Positions 1 to 8,739 of a stretch of 64,000 bases of DNA are shown piece by piece (the stretch's first letter is position 1; each line of letters begins with the position of its first letter). This DNA is from Flavobacteriaceae bacterium. Its GTDB lineage: Bacteria; Bacteroidota; Bacteroidia; Flavobacteriales; Flavobacteriaceae. The notes under the pieces are model-generated. The model had not been told where the DNA came from. It worked only from the letters and a program-made list of their open reading frames with translations, and did no database searches. The position numbers were made by a program, and so were the translations under genes. The DNA lies in the NCBI GenBank assembly GCA_947446865.1, contig CANFHX010000002.1, positions 86,359-150,358 on the forward strand, read 5' to 3'.

Positions 1-140
1 GATGCCACTACAAAAACATTCATTAAGGTAAGTTTCAGCGAAAATATTTCTTCAAAAGTATCTTCGTTCAAGATAACCAAACGATTCTTAGTGAAAAGTT
101 GCTTCTTTAATTGCTCTTTTTTTAGGCGTTTATCTGACAT
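1..140 (-). CDS. N-terminus of M23-family peptidase (partial)
   Basis: Reading leftwards from an ATG at 138-140, an open frame starts MSDKRLKKEQLKKQLFTKNR and runs off the window edge (about 46 residues). A basic cytoplasmic N-terminus precedes what becomes a hydrophobic segment. From memory this matches the start of flavobacterial membrane-anchored M23 (LytM-like) murein peptidases, which often sit next to tatA. The catalytic domain lies outside the window, so the family call rests only on the N-terminus and the neighbour. Confidence 0.6.
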   Translation of the reverse strand, partial: MSDKRLKKEQLKKQLFTKNRLVILNEDTFEEIFSLKLTLMNVFVVA

Positions 141-220
141 ATTTTAGATTATCATACAAATATAGAAATTAGTTCTAAACCAAACTTGTGTTTTTGGTGT
201 TCTTTAATGCTAAATAGTTG

Positions 221-249
221 TTGCGCTAATTAAATATTTTCTACATTTG
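221..249 (+). promoter_or_regulatory. Bacteroidota-type promoter of tatA
   Basis: TTG at 221-223 and TACATTTG at 242-249 are separated by 18 bp. This fits the Bacteroidota sigma-A pattern (TTG, about 17-19 bp, TAnnTTTG). It sits about 28 bp before the tatA start codon and points towards it. Confidence 0.6.
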
Positions 250-277
250 CATATTATAACTTTTAATAAGTAACATT

Positions 278-475
278 ATGAACTTTTTAACCATATTTTT
301 AGAACTTACTCCGGGACATATTTTACTAATATTGGCGGTGGTTTTACTTCTTTTTGGAGGTAAAAAAATTCCAGAATTAATGAAAGGTTTAGGAACTGGT
401 CTTAAAGAATTTAAAAACGCTTCTAAAGACGAGCAACCTGCAAATTCTAAAAAAGAAGAAGAAACTAAAGAATAA
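278..475 (+). CDS. tatA: Sec-independent translocase subunit TatA/TatE
   Basis: 65 residues, the usual size of a minimal TatA. It has a short periplasmic N-terminus and one hydrophobic helix (about residues 12-27), then [20 protein letters not shown], the conserved amphipathic helix with the Phe-Gly hinge. A charged Glu/Lys-rich tail follows. TatA forms the pore of the twin-arginine pathway, which exports folded proteins across the inner membrane. No tatC lies next to it. The neighbouring partial M23 peptidase gene diverges from it, and it has its own promoter at 221-249. Confidence 0.92.
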   Translation: MNFLTIFLELTPGHILLILAVVLLLFGGKKIPELMKGLGTGLKEFKNASKDEQPANSKKEEETKE

Positions 476-505
476 GTTTTCTTTAAATTACAATTTTAAA
501 ATTCC

Positions 506-547
506 AAATTCCAAATTCCAAGCTGTACTATTTGGAATTTGGAATTT
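506..547. repeat. 16-bp-stem palindrome, copy A
   Basis: AAATTCCAAATTCCAA at 506-521 pairs perfectly with 532-547 across a 10-nt loop. The same structure recurs at 1119-1160 with one base changed in the loop, and a relative lies at 9961-10015. It follows tatA and can act as a terminator for it and, on the other strand, for the toxin remnant. Confidence 0.85.
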
Positions 548-571
548 ATTATTTTTATTCTAAAATTAAGA

Positions 572-850
572 TTATTTGTCTTCATAATGCCCCCAAGCGG
601 CGATAACTAAAACGATTATTTCTTTTTCTAAAATTTGATAAACCAATCGATGTTGTTGTGAAATTCTTCTTGACCAAGTAGGCGTTTCAAACCCTTTAAG
701 TTGTTCGGGTTTTCCGGTTCCTGTGGTTGGGTGGACTTCTAATTCACTTAACAAATTTTATATCTTAGTTAAAAGAATTTTTTGACCACTTTTTTTTAAA
801 GTTTTTATATGCATTAATGCAACATCCGCAATTTCAATTTGGTATTTCAT
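572..850 (-). pseudogene. YoeB/Txe-type toxin, broken by an in-frame stop
   Basis: The frame starts with ATG at 848-850 (MKYQIEIADVALMHIKTLKK...) and is interrupted by TAA at 758-760 after 30 codons. It then continues in the same frame through GTGKPEQLK, WSRRISQQHR and GHYEDK to the stop at 572. These are the conserved YoeB segments, including the catalytic Glu, Arg and His-Tyr region. Intact YoeB is a ribosome-dependent mRNA endonuclease of about 85-90 residues. A single nonsense change explains the break, and no frameshift is needed. A TTG at 752-754 could restart a 60-residue C-terminal fragment, but without the N-terminal strand-helix it is unlikely to be active. The start overlaps the antitoxin stop by 4 bp, as in intact modules. 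Confidence 0.85.
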
Positions 851-1071
851 AAGCCAAAAAGTTCTTCCTTTAGTTTTTGGTTGTATTCGTGTTTTTCTCC
901 TAAAAGAGCATCATTAGCACTATTTTGTAGCATTTCAAAATATTCTTTTTTACTCATTTTTACATGCTCCGTTTTAATGGTGTGTTTAATTTTTAATGCT
1001 TTAAAAAACGCTTTAACTGCTTCCATTTGAGCAGGATTTTCAGGATGCATCGTTATGGTTATCGTTTCCAT
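847..1071 (-). CDS. Antitoxin partner of the broken YoeB toxin
   Basis: 74 residues, starting METITITMHPENPAQ. A short beta-forming N-terminus is followed by a charged helical tail with KMSKKEYFEML. It has the size and position of an antitoxin immediately upstream of, and 4 bp overlapping with, a YoeB-type toxin gene. It resembles the small DUF2683-like antitoxins of Bacteroidota, but the family name is uncertain. Its toxin is inactivated while it remains open, a common end state for decaying toxin-antitoxin modules. Confidence 0.7.
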   Translation of the reverse strand: METITITMHPENPAQMEAVKAFFKALKIKHTIKTEHVKMSKKEYFEMLQNSANDALLGEKHEYNQKLKEELFGL

Positions 1072-1118
1072 GTTTTCTCTTTTTACAAAGATATCTATTT
1101 TATAAATTCAATGATAAA

Positions 1119-1160
1119 AAATTCCAAATTCCAAGCTATACTATTTGGAATTTGGAATTT
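1119..1160. repeat. 16-bp-stem palindrome, copy B
   Basis: Same 16-bp arms as 506-547 (left 1119-1134, right 1145-1160); the 10-nt loop differs at one base. It lies between tex and the antitoxin gene. On the minus strand it could terminate tex transcription. Copies A and B bracket the toxin-antitoxin pair exactly. Confidence 0.85.
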
Positions 1161-1177
1161 TCTTTTTTTGGGATTTT

Positions 1178-3304
1178 TTAAAGTACCATCGTCAACTGTA
1201 TTCGTTTTCTGTCTTCATCAACCTCAACGACTTTTACCTGAACATGTTGGTGTAATTTGACCACTTCATTGACATCGGAAACAAAACCGGCTTTGAGTTG
1301 CGAAATATGAACCAAGCCACTTTCTTTTACACCTATATCTACAAAACAACCAAAGGCCGTAATGTTGTTTACAATTCCTGGTAAAATCATGCCGGTTCGA
1401 ACGTCTTTTATCGTTTTTACATTTGGATCAAACTCAAATACTTTGGCTGCCTTTCTTGGATCTAATCCTGGTTTTACTAATTCTTTTAAAATGTCTTTTA
1501 TTCCTAATATTCCGATGGTTTCGGTAATATAATTTTCGGGTTGTATTAAAGCGATTTTCTCTTTATTGGCAATCAATTCGTTAACGGAAATTTTTAAATT
1601 CTTCGCCATTTTTTCCACTACAGAATATGCTTCGGGATGCACTGCCGAATTGTCTAATGGATTTTTTCCTTCTTTAATTCGGATAAATGCTGCCGCTTGT
1701 TGGTAGGCTTTATCGCCCAAACGCGATACTTTTTTAAGTTGTTTTCGATCTTCAAAGGGACCGTTTTCCGAACGGTAGGCTACTATATTTTCTGCGGTCT
1801 TCTCTCCTATTCCACTCACGTAACTCAACAGCGATTTGCTGGCAGTATTGATATTTATTCCCACCGAATTTACGCAACGAACCACCACGGTATCTAGTTC
1901 TTCCTTTAATTTCGATTGGTCCACATCGTGTTGGTACTGCCCCACTCCTATCGACTTGGCGTCAATTTTCACCAATTCCGCCAATGGATCTGAAAGTCGT
2001 CTTCCGATAGAAACCGAACCTCGAACGGTTACATCGTAATTTGGAAATTCATCGCGCGCAATTTTACTTGCCGAATATACAGAGGCTCCTGCTTCGGAAA
2101 CCACAAAAACCTGAACGGGTTTATCGAAAGGGATTTTCTTAATAAAAAATTCGGTTTCTCTTGATGCAGTTCCGTTTCCGATGGAAATTGCTTCAATATT
2201 ATAAGCATTCACCATTGATTTTATTTTCTTCATTGCCATAGAAGTTTCGTTCTGTGGCTGGTGTGGATAGATGGTTTCGTTGTATAATAAATCGCCTTTT
2301 TCGTCGAGGCAAACTATTTTACAACCACTTCTAAAACCAGGATCGATGGCTAAAATTCGTTTTTCTCCCAAAGGTGGAGCTAATAATAATTGACCTAAAT
2401 TTCCTGCAAAAACATCAATCGCTTTAGCATCGGCTTTGGTTTTGGCTTCTTGTAAGGTTTCGTTGGAAATGGCTGGATGCAATAACCGTTTGTAACTGTC
2501 TTCAATGGCAAGTTGCACATGCGAAATGGATGGACTGTTGCTGTTTTTGATAATAATTCCATCAATTAAATCGTAAGTTTCTTCAAGATCTATTTCGATT
2601 TTAACTTTTACAAATCCTTCATTTTCTGCTCGAAGCATTGCTAATAATCTATGGGAAGGGGCTTTGGTTAATGGTTCGGCCCAATCAAAATATTGAGAGA
2701 ATTTTTGAGCGGCTTCTTCCTCGGCTTTCTTTTTTACAACTTTAACTTCTATAACCGCTTTTCTAGTATACAATCTTCGCAAACTTTGACGAACTGCAAT
2801 ATTCTCGTTAATCCATTCGGCAACAATGTCTCGTGCGCCTTGTAGGGCCTCGTCTTCGTTACTAACGTTTTTGTTAATGTATTGGGTAGCCAAGAAATCT
2901 ACGTCTTCGTTTCTTTGGGATAAAATTAATTTTGCTAAAGGTTCTAATCCGTTTTCACGTGCAACGTCGGCACGGGTTTTCTTCTTCTTTTTATAAGGTA
3001 AATACAAATCTTCAATTTCTTGCAAATCAAAACTTTTTTCAATTCTTACCTTTAATTCTGGTGAAAGTTGCCCTTGTTCTTCAATAGTTTTCAGAATGCT
3101 TTCTTTGCGTTTTTCTATTTCGGCAAATTGCTTAGAAAGTTTGGCAATATTTTCAATTTGAACCTCATCCAAATTACCTGTTTGGTCTTTTCGGTATCGA
3201 GAAATAAACGGAATAGTGCAATCTTCATTAAGCAATTTTAGAGTTGCTTCAATGTTTTTTGGGGTAGTGTTTACTTGGGCTTGAATGAAATTTATGTTGG
3301 TCAT
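1178..3304 (-). CDS. tex: Tex-family RNA-binding transcription accessory protein
   Basis: 708 residues, the normal Tex size. Family segments appear in order: a helical N-terminus with IPFISRYRKDQTGNLDE, the YqgF-like RNase H fold around ILAIDPGFRSGCKIVCLDEK, the helix-hairpin-helix region NINTASKSLLSYVSGIGEKT, and a C-terminal S1 domain (GIVNNITAFGCFVDIGVKES...GLVHISQL). Tex is cytoplasmic, binds structured nucleic acid and associates with transcription. It is the last gene before the toxin-antitoxin remnant and appears to be monocistronic, with palindrome B just downstream. Confidence 0.95.
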   Translation of the reverse strand: MTNINFIQAQVNTTPKNIEATLKLLNEDCTIPFISRYRKDQTGNLDEVQIENIAKLSKQFAEIEKRKESILKTIEEQGQLSPELKVRIEKSFDLQEIEDLYLPYKKKKKTRADVARENGLEPLAKLILSQRNEDVDFLATQYINKNVSNEDEALQGARDIVAEWINENIAVRQSLRRLYTRKAVIEVKVVKKKAEEEAAQKFSQYFDWAEPLTKAPSHRLLAMLRAENEGFVKVKIEIDLEETYDLIDGIIIKNSNSPSISHVQLAIEDSYKRLLHPAISNETLQEAKTKADAKAIDVFAGNLGQLLLAPPLGEKRILAIDPGFRSGCKIVCLDEKGDLLYNETIYPHQPQNETSMAMKKIKSMVNAYNIEAISIGNGTASRETEFFIKKIPFDKPVQVFVVSEAGASVYSASKIARDEFPNYDVTVRGSVSIGRRLSDPLAELVKIDAKSIGVGQYQHDVDQSKLKEELDTVVVRCVNSVGININTASKSLLSYVSGIGEKTAENIVAYRSENGPFEDRKQLKKVSRLGDKAYQQAAAFIRIKEGKNPLDNSAVHPEAYSVVEKMAKNLKISVNELIANKEKIALIQPENYITETIGILGIKDILKELVKPGLDPRKAAKVFEFDPNVKTIKDVRTGMILPGIVNNITAFGCFVDIGVKESGLVHISQLKAGFVSDVNEVVKLHQHVQVKVVEVDEDRKRIQLTMVL

Positions 3305-3361
3305 TTTAAGAAAATAGTTTTATAAATAAATGTGGATTTAGATAATAAAAATTAGAGGTTA

Positions 3362-4264
3362 TTAATCCTGAACGATAACGTCTTTAGGGTCTTCTTTCTT
3401 GTATTCGGGTTGAATATTAATGTGATTGATATGAAATTTATCTAATAAAAGTTGTTCTATTTTATCTGAAATTTCATTGAATTCACTTAGTTTTATATCT
3501 TCAGAACAATCTAAATGTGCCTCAAGATGCAACTCGTTTTCATTAAGATACCAAACATGAATGTGGTGCAATTTTCCAGCCCCTTCAATTTTTTGAACTT
3601 CTGCAACAATTTCTTTAATATCTATTTCTTCTGGTGTGAAAAGCATTAACATCTTAGTGGATGTTTTTAATAAATCGATTCCAACTACAATTAGATATAA
3701 CGCAATTAAAATAGTCATTACACCATCTACCCAAAACCAATTATAATATTTCATTAACAATCCACCCACCAAAACCGCTACCGATGCCATCATATCTGTC
3801 AATAAATGCAAATAAGCCGACTTCATATTAAGGTTATGCTCGGCATCTTTTTGTAATAATAAGACCGAACCACCATTAACTACAATTCCTAAAAGGGAAA
3901 GCCAAATTACAAGATTGGACTCAATTGGTTTTGGATGAAAAAAGCGATCCGTTGCGCCATAAATCAAGATAAATGCTACTATTATTAAGGTAGATGCATT
4001 TACAAAAGCAGCAATTAATTCGGCTCTTTTGTATCCAAAAGTTTGGTCTTCGGTGGCTTTTTTTCGAGATAATTTATGGGCAATAAGGCTAAATCCTAAA
4101 GAAAGCACATCTGAAAAATTATGAAGTGCATCGGATAATAAAGCCAAACTTCCAGAGGCAATCCCACCGATAATTTGTGCTACAGTAATAAGTAAATTTA
4201 GTAAAATAGAATATATCAAATTTTTACCTTGTACCTCATGGTGGTGTGAATGATTGTGTCCCAT
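3362..4264 (-). CDS. Cation diffusion facilitator (Zn/Cd/Co efflux)
   Basis: 300 residues with a His-rich N-terminus (GHNHSHHHE) and six predicted membrane helices. A metal site on helix 2 reads SDALHNFSDV and one on helix 5 reads HLLTDMMASV. The cytoplasmic C-terminal domain, with HHIHVWYLNENELHLEAHLD, is the CDF dimerisation domain. The protein exchanges divalent metal for protons across the inner membrane, as in the CzcD/ZitB subgroup. Its start codon directly follows the rpiB stop codon with no gap, so the two are probably co-transcribed. The exact metal cannot be told from sequence. Confidence 0.93.
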   Translation of the reverse strand: MGHNHSHHHEVQGKNLIYSILLNLLITVAQIIGGIASGSLALLSDALHNFSDVLSLGFSLIAHKLSRKKATEDQTFGYKRAELIAAFVNASTLIIVAFILIYGATDRFFHPKPIESNLVIWLSLLGIVVNGGSVLLLQKDAEHNLNMKSAYLHLLTDMMASVAVLVGGLLMKYYNWFWVDGVMTILIALYLIVVGIDLLKTSTKMLMLFTPEEIDIKEIVAEVQKIEGAGKLHHIHVWYLNENELHLEAHLDCSEDIKLSEFNEISDKIEQLLLDKFHINHINIQPEYKKEDPKDVIVQD

Positions 4265-4696
4265 TTAACTACAAGAAATTTTATCCACTCGTGTTGCATG
4301 TCTTCCTCCTTCAAATTCGGTATTTATAAAAGTATCTACAATTTCTATCGCTTGCGGTATTGAGGTAAATCGCGCCGGAATGCTTACCACGTTAGCATTA
4401 TTATGTTGGCGCGCTAGCGCCGAAATTTCTTTGGTCCAACAAAGTGCCGCACGAATTCCTTGGTGTTTATTAGCAGTCATAGCAATTCCGTTTCCAGAAC
4501 CACAAATTACAATTCCTAAATCGGCTTTACCAGATTCTACATCTGTAGCAACTGGATGACCAAAATCTGGATAATCCACACTATCTAAAGTATCGGTTCC
4601 GTGATTGATAATTTCATGCCCTTTAGAAGTTAAAAAGGCAACAATTGCTTTTTTATAATCTGGTCCTGCGTGGTCGTTTCCGATGGAGATTTTCAT
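4265..4696 (-). CDS. rpiB: Ribose-5-phosphate isomerase B
   Basis: 143 residues from the ATG at 4694-4696 (MKISIGNDHAGPDYK). A TTG 39 bp further upstream adds residues that the family does not have, so I use the ATG. The family signatures are the N-terminal GNDHAG phosphate site and VICGSGNGIAMTANK with the catalytic Cys. The enzyme interconverts ribulose-5-phosphate and ribose-5-phosphate in the non-oxidative pentose phosphate pathway. It is probably first in a two-gene unit with the CDF transporter; upstream lies the long AT-rich gap. Confidence 0.95.
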   Translation of the reverse strand: MKISIGNDHAGPDYKKAIVAFLTSKGHEIINHGTDTLDSVDYPDFGHPVATDVESGKADLGIVICGSGNGIAMTANKHQGIRAALCWTKEISALARQHNNANVVSIPARFTSIPQAIEIVDTFINTEFEGGRHATRVDKISCS

Positions 4697-4739
4697 AGTA
4701 TTTATTGTTCTAGTTGTGGAAACAAATTTAATCAAACTT

Positions 4740-5390
4740 ATTAGTAAATCGATTTCAATTTAGTAAAAATATATCTACTTGATTTACTTGTAATAAGGTT
4801 TTTAGATTACTGAGAAATCTATTTAAGTAACTGGTAATCATTACATATTATTTAATTCAAATGTTAATTATTTAAATTGTTAATAGCGGTTTACAATTCG
4901 TTGATATTCAGTTAACTTTAAATTAATAACTTTTGTTGATAACTTAGGATAGAAAATAAGAAGTTTTTGGTGCTTGTATTAGTATAATTTGTAATCCAAA
5001 ATTGAATTGAGAAAATCTAATTTAGTTTGGTGTTTTTTTATAAAAGTTATCCATAAAAAAAAGCACTTTTTCAACAGAAAACAACATTTAAAGTTATTTA
5101 CAAAAACTATATTTATTCACTTGTTAACAACTGTTTATTACTTTTAAAAATTGATTCAAAATGAACGCTTTATACTCTTAAAACTATGTTAATAAATCCG
5201 TATAAAAAAGTATAACCATAAAATCAAGTAAATAAAATTAAAGTTATTGTACTAATTAACATGCTATAATAACCACCAAAAATTAATTTAAATTTAAAAT
5301 TTCTTTTTGTTGTTTTTAATAGATGTTGAAAACTTTCAAATTTATTAGAGAATAAAAAGAACAGATTCCTAGTAATGACAAAATAGTATT
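4740..5390. other. 650-bp AT-rich gap, candidate replication origin
   Basis: No open frame is convincing here. The stretch is extremely AT-rich. It holds two words one mismatch from the DnaA box TTATCCACA: TTATCAACA (complement of 4934-4942) and TTATCCATA (5047-5055). Weaker ones are TTATTTACA (5094-5102) and TTATTCACT (5113-5121), plus TTGTTAACAA nearby. The larger flanking genes diverge from it (rpiB, CDF and tex leftwards; rnr and following genes rightwards), apart from the small DUF2007 gene. Three parS-like sites lie about 15 kb to the right. These facts suit an origin, but dnaA is not in the window, so the call is tentative. Confidence 0.35.
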
Positions 5391-5624
5391 CTATACAATT
5401 TCTAAATTAGTATTCAAATTATTTAATATTTCTTGAACTATTTCAAAATCTTTAGGATGTACTTTTAATTGAATTCCGCCATAAGCGTAACTTGCCAATG
5501 GATTCACCGAAACTAAATTCTCATTTTGAAATAAATAAGGTATTCCTTCACTATCTAAAATAGACTTTAAAACCAGTATTTCATGAGGAAAATTAAAGAT
5601 AGCAATAGTTTCAAATTCTACCAT
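5391..5624 (-). CDS. DUF2007-type small protein
   Basis: 77 residues. It has the DUF2007 pattern of a short ferredoxin-like alpha/beta domain: an initial strand (FETIAIF), a helix (PHEILVLKSILDSEGIPY), then FQNENLVSVNPLASYAYGGI and a closing helix. These proteins are annotated as putative signal-transducing proteins, with no established biochemical role. It is a single gene between the AT-rich gap and the divergent rnr gene. Confidence 0.75.
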   Translation of the reverse strand: MVEFETIAIFNFPHEILVLKSILDSEGIPYLFQNENLVSVNPLASYAYGGIQLKVHPKDFEIVQEILNNLNTNLEIV

Positions 5625-5788
5625 TTTAGTTAATTTAGTTTTAAAAATTTAATCCAAATTTAAACTAAACTTTACTAATTCTATCCCTTCTTAACTTTTT
5701 ATAAAAGTTATATTTTCGATAAATCTTATTACTTAATTCTATAATCTTAATACTTCTTCGTAATTTTAAACTTTATTAGAAAAAGATT

Positions 5789-7969
5789 ATGAGTAAAATA
5801 CCAAAAAAATTTGGAAGTAAAGAGAAAACATTCTCTGAAAAGATATTAAAAATACTATCACAAAACGCAAATAAACCTTTCAATTACAAACAAATATGTG
5901 CTGTTCTTGAATTAAACGATACTAAAAGCAGAAACGAAATTATTAAAGATTTAAAAATTCTTGCTGCTCAAAAAGTAATTATTGAAAGCGATCCCGGAAA
6001 TTATTTAGTGAAATCTGTAAGTCAAGATTACTACGAAGGAACTATTGATATGACTTCTAGAAGAACTGCTTACTTCATCTGCCCTGATTTTGAAACGGAT
6101 GTTTTTATTCCAACCAATAATTTAAACCACGCTTTAGATAAAGATAAAGTTAGGGTTTATGTTTACAACCGTCGAAAAGGAAAAAAACCAGAAGGGGAAG
6201 TTATAGAAATTTTAGAAAGAGCCAAAACCGAATTCGTTGGAGTTATTGATATACAAAAGAATTTTGCTTTTGTATCTACTGCCAATGCTAAAATGTATAC
6301 CGATATTTTTATATCGAAAGATAAATACAACGGAGCAGAACAAGGTGATGTAGTGGTTGTAAAAATTGAAGATTGGCCTAAAAAAGCCGATTCACCTTTT
6401 GGAACCGTACTAAAAGTTTTAGGAAAACCAGGCGAACACGATACCGAAATTCATGCTATCCTTGCTGAATATGGTTTACCTTATGATTTTCCTATAGAAG
6501 TAGAAGTTTTTGCACAAAAAATTGATACTGCTATTCATCCGGAAGAAATTGCAAAACGTCGCGACATGCGAGATACGTTGACATATACAATTGATCCTAA
6601 AGATGCTAAAGATTTTGATGATGCTTTATCGTTTAAAAAATTAGAAAATGGAAATTTTGAAATTGGAATTCACATTGCCGATGTTTCGCATTATTTACAA
6701 GAAGGAACCATCTTAGATGATGAAGCCTACAACAGAGGAACTTCGGTTTATTTAGTAGATAGAGTAGTGCCAATGTTGCCAGAAGTTTTATCTAATTTTG
6801 CTTGTTCACTTCGTCCGAATGAAGAAAAATATACCTTTTCTGCTATTTTCGAAATTGATAATAAAGCAACTGTTTTAAACCAATGGTTTGGTAGAACGGT
6901 AATTAATTCCGACCAACGATTTTCGTATGAAGAAGCGCAGGTTATCATCGAAACTAAATCAAATAAAATTCCAGCAGAAATTTCGTTAACAGGTTCCGAT
7001 TTTACTGCTTCCGATGCAATTACTGAAGCCACTTTAAAATTAGATGAATTAGCAAAAATTCTTCGAAGAAATAGAATGAATAACGGTGCAATATCGTTTG
7101 ATAAAGTAGAAGTTAAATTCAATTTAGATGAAAATGGAGAACCAGAAGGTGTTTACTTTAAAGTTTCCAAAGATGCCAATCATTTGATAGAAGAATTCAT
7201 GCTTTTAGCCAATAGAAAAGTTGCAGAATACATTGGAAAACAAAAGAAAACCTTCATTTATAGAATTCACGATGAACCAAATGAAGATAAGTTATTTGCC
7301 ATGCAGGCTTTGATTTCAAAATTTGGTTACAAAATAGATTTACGCGATAAAAAAGATATTTCTAAATCGTTAAATCAATTAATGTCAGACGTTAATGGAA
7401 AGAAAGAGCAAAATCTTATCGATACACTAGCAATTAGAACCATGAGTAAAGCCAAATATTCGACAGAAAATATTGGTCACTATGGTTTGGCTTTCGATTA
7501 TTACAGTCATTTTACGTCGCCAATTAGACGTTATCCGGATGTTATGGTACATCGATTACTACAATTCTATTTGGATGGCGGAAAAAGCGCTGATGCCGAA
7601 GTTTATGAAGAAAAATGTGTGCATTCATCCAATATGGAAAGTTTAGCAACCAATGCCGAACGCGATTCTATCAAGTACATGCAAATTAAATACATGCAAG
7701 ATCATAAAGATCAAGAATTCCTTGGTGTTATTTCGGGGGTTACCGAGTGGGGAATTTATGTAGAAATTGTAGAAAATAAATGCGAAGGAATGTGTAGAAT
7801 TCGTGAAATTAAAGACGATTATTACACTTTTGATGAAAAACAATATGCCTTGGTTGGAGAAATTTCTAAACAATTATTACAATTAGGTGACGAAGTTTAC
7901 GTTAAAGTTAAGAATGCGGACTTAGTTAAAAAACAATTGGATTTTTCTTTTTTAAGAAAGAATGAGTAA
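5789..7969 (+). CDS. rnr: Ribonuclease R
   Basis: 726 residues. An N-terminal winged-helix domain (about 1-70) and cold-shock domains are followed by the RNB catalytic domain. Its active-site loop reads TIDPKDAKDFDDALSF, containing the Mg-binding aspartates. The terminal RNB motif is GLAFDYYSHFTSPIRRYPD. A C-terminal S1 domain begins near FLGVISGVTEWGIYVEIVE. It is a 3'-5' exoribonuclease that degrades structured RNA and acts in rRNA and mRNA quality control. It is transcribed away from the AT-rich gap, and GIN-domain and LysE-type genes follow in the same direction. Confidence 0.96.
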   Translation: MSKIPKKFGSKEKTFSEKILKILSQNANKPFNYKQICAVLELNDTKSRNEIIKDLKILAAQKVIIESDPGNYLVKSVSQDYYEGTIDMTSRRTAYFICPDFETDVFIPTNNLNHALDKDKVRVYVYNRRKGKKPEGEVIEILERAKTEFVGVIDIQKNFAFVSTANAKMYTDIFISKDKYNGAEQGDVVVVKIEDWPKKADSPFGTVLKVLGKPGEHDTEIHAILAEYGLPYDFPIEVEVFAQKIDTAIHPEEIAKRRDMRDTLTYTIDPKDAKDFDDALSFKKLENGNFEIGIHIADVSHYLQEGTILDDEAYNRGTSVYLVDRVVPMLPEVLSNFACSLRPNEEKYTFSAIFEIDNKATVLNQWFGRTVINSDQRFSYEEAQVIIETKSNKIPAEISLTGSDFTASDAITEATLKLDELAKILRRNRMNNGAISFDKVEVKFNLDENGEPEGVYFKVSKDANHLIEEFMLLANRKVAEYIGKQKKTFIYRIHDEPNEDKLFAMQALISKFGYKIDLRDKKDISKSLNQLMSDVNGKKEQNLIDTLAIRTMSKAKYSTENIGHYGLAFDYYSHFTSPIRRYPDVMVHRLLQFYLDGGKSADAEVYEEKCVHSSNMESLATNAERDSIKYMQIKYMQDHKDQEFLGVISGVTEWGIYVEIVENKCEGMCRIREIKDDYYTFDEKQYALVGEISKQLLQLGDEVYVKVKNADLVKKQLDFSFLRKNE

Positions 7970-8009
7970 AAAGTAATTAGTGAATAGTAATTAGTTTTAA
8001 TATATACTT

Positions 8010-8675
8010 ATGAAAAAAATAGTTTATAGTTTATTATTAATCAGTTCTATAGCCTTTTCTCAAACTGAGAAAAGTGTTGGTGATTTTAATAAAGTAACCG
8101 CTTTTGACCAAATAGATGTTACCTTAATTCCTGGAAAAGAGAATAAGGTTCTACTTTCTGGAAGTGGATCGGAAGAAGTAGAGTTAGTCAATAAAAATGG
8201 CGAATTAAAAATTAGAATGCCTCTAACAAGATTATTAGAAGGAGACAATGTTTCGGCTTCGGTTTATTATAAAAAAATTGATGCTGTTGAAGCCAATGAA
8301 GGTTCTAGAATAGCAAGCGAATCGGTATTTACAGCAACTTCATTTGATATAAAAGCCAAGGAAGGTTCGGAAATAAAAATTAAACTTCAGGTAGATAGAT
8401 TAACTGCTAGAGTTGCCAACGGATCTACTATTAACCTTTCTGGAACTGCTAAAAACCAAGAGGTTTTAGTGAATTCTGGAGGAATTTATAATGCTGAAAA
8501 ACTGGTTACTAATCAAACGGTAATAACAGTTAACGCTGAAGGAGAATCGGATGTTTATGCTACCGATCTAGTGGAGGCAAAAGTTCGTGCTGGAGGAGAT
8601 ATTATTATTTACGGAAAGCCAAAACAAATCAACCAAAAGATAGTTGCAGGCGGAACAATTAAAGAAGCAAATTAG
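8010..8675 (+). CDS. Secreted head-GIN-domain protein (DUF2807-like)
   Basis: 221 residues with a signal peptide ending near AFSQ. The rest is a repetitive beta-helix-like chain with the family openings KSVGDFNKVTAFDQIDVTLI and ASVYYKKIDAVEANEGSRIA. The head-GIN domain is common and multi-copy in Bacteroidota and is predicted to be periplasmic or surface-exposed. Its function is not established; it may be an adhesin or a sugar-binding scaffold. It starts 40 bp after rnr and may be co-transcribed with it. Confidence 0.85.
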   Translation: MKKIVYSLLLISSIAFSQTEKSVGDFNKVTAFDQIDVTLIPGKENKVLLSGSGSEEVELVNKNGELKIRMPLTRLLEGDNVSASVYYKKIDAVEANEGSRIASESVFTATSFDIKAKEGSEIKIKLQVDRLTARVANGSTINLSGTAKNQEVLVNSGGIYNAEKLVTNQTVITVNAEGESDVYATDLVEAKVRAGGDIIIYGKPKQINQKIVAGGTIKEAN

Positions 8676-8739
8676 ATTTTATTTTAGTTTCTAATTAATA
8701 AATGCTAATTTGCAGAATAATTTACGATAAAAAATAAGT

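Noticed and set aside
2955..2975. CACGTG word in tex as a parS site
   Set aside because: About four mismatches and no flanking palindrome; probably chance.
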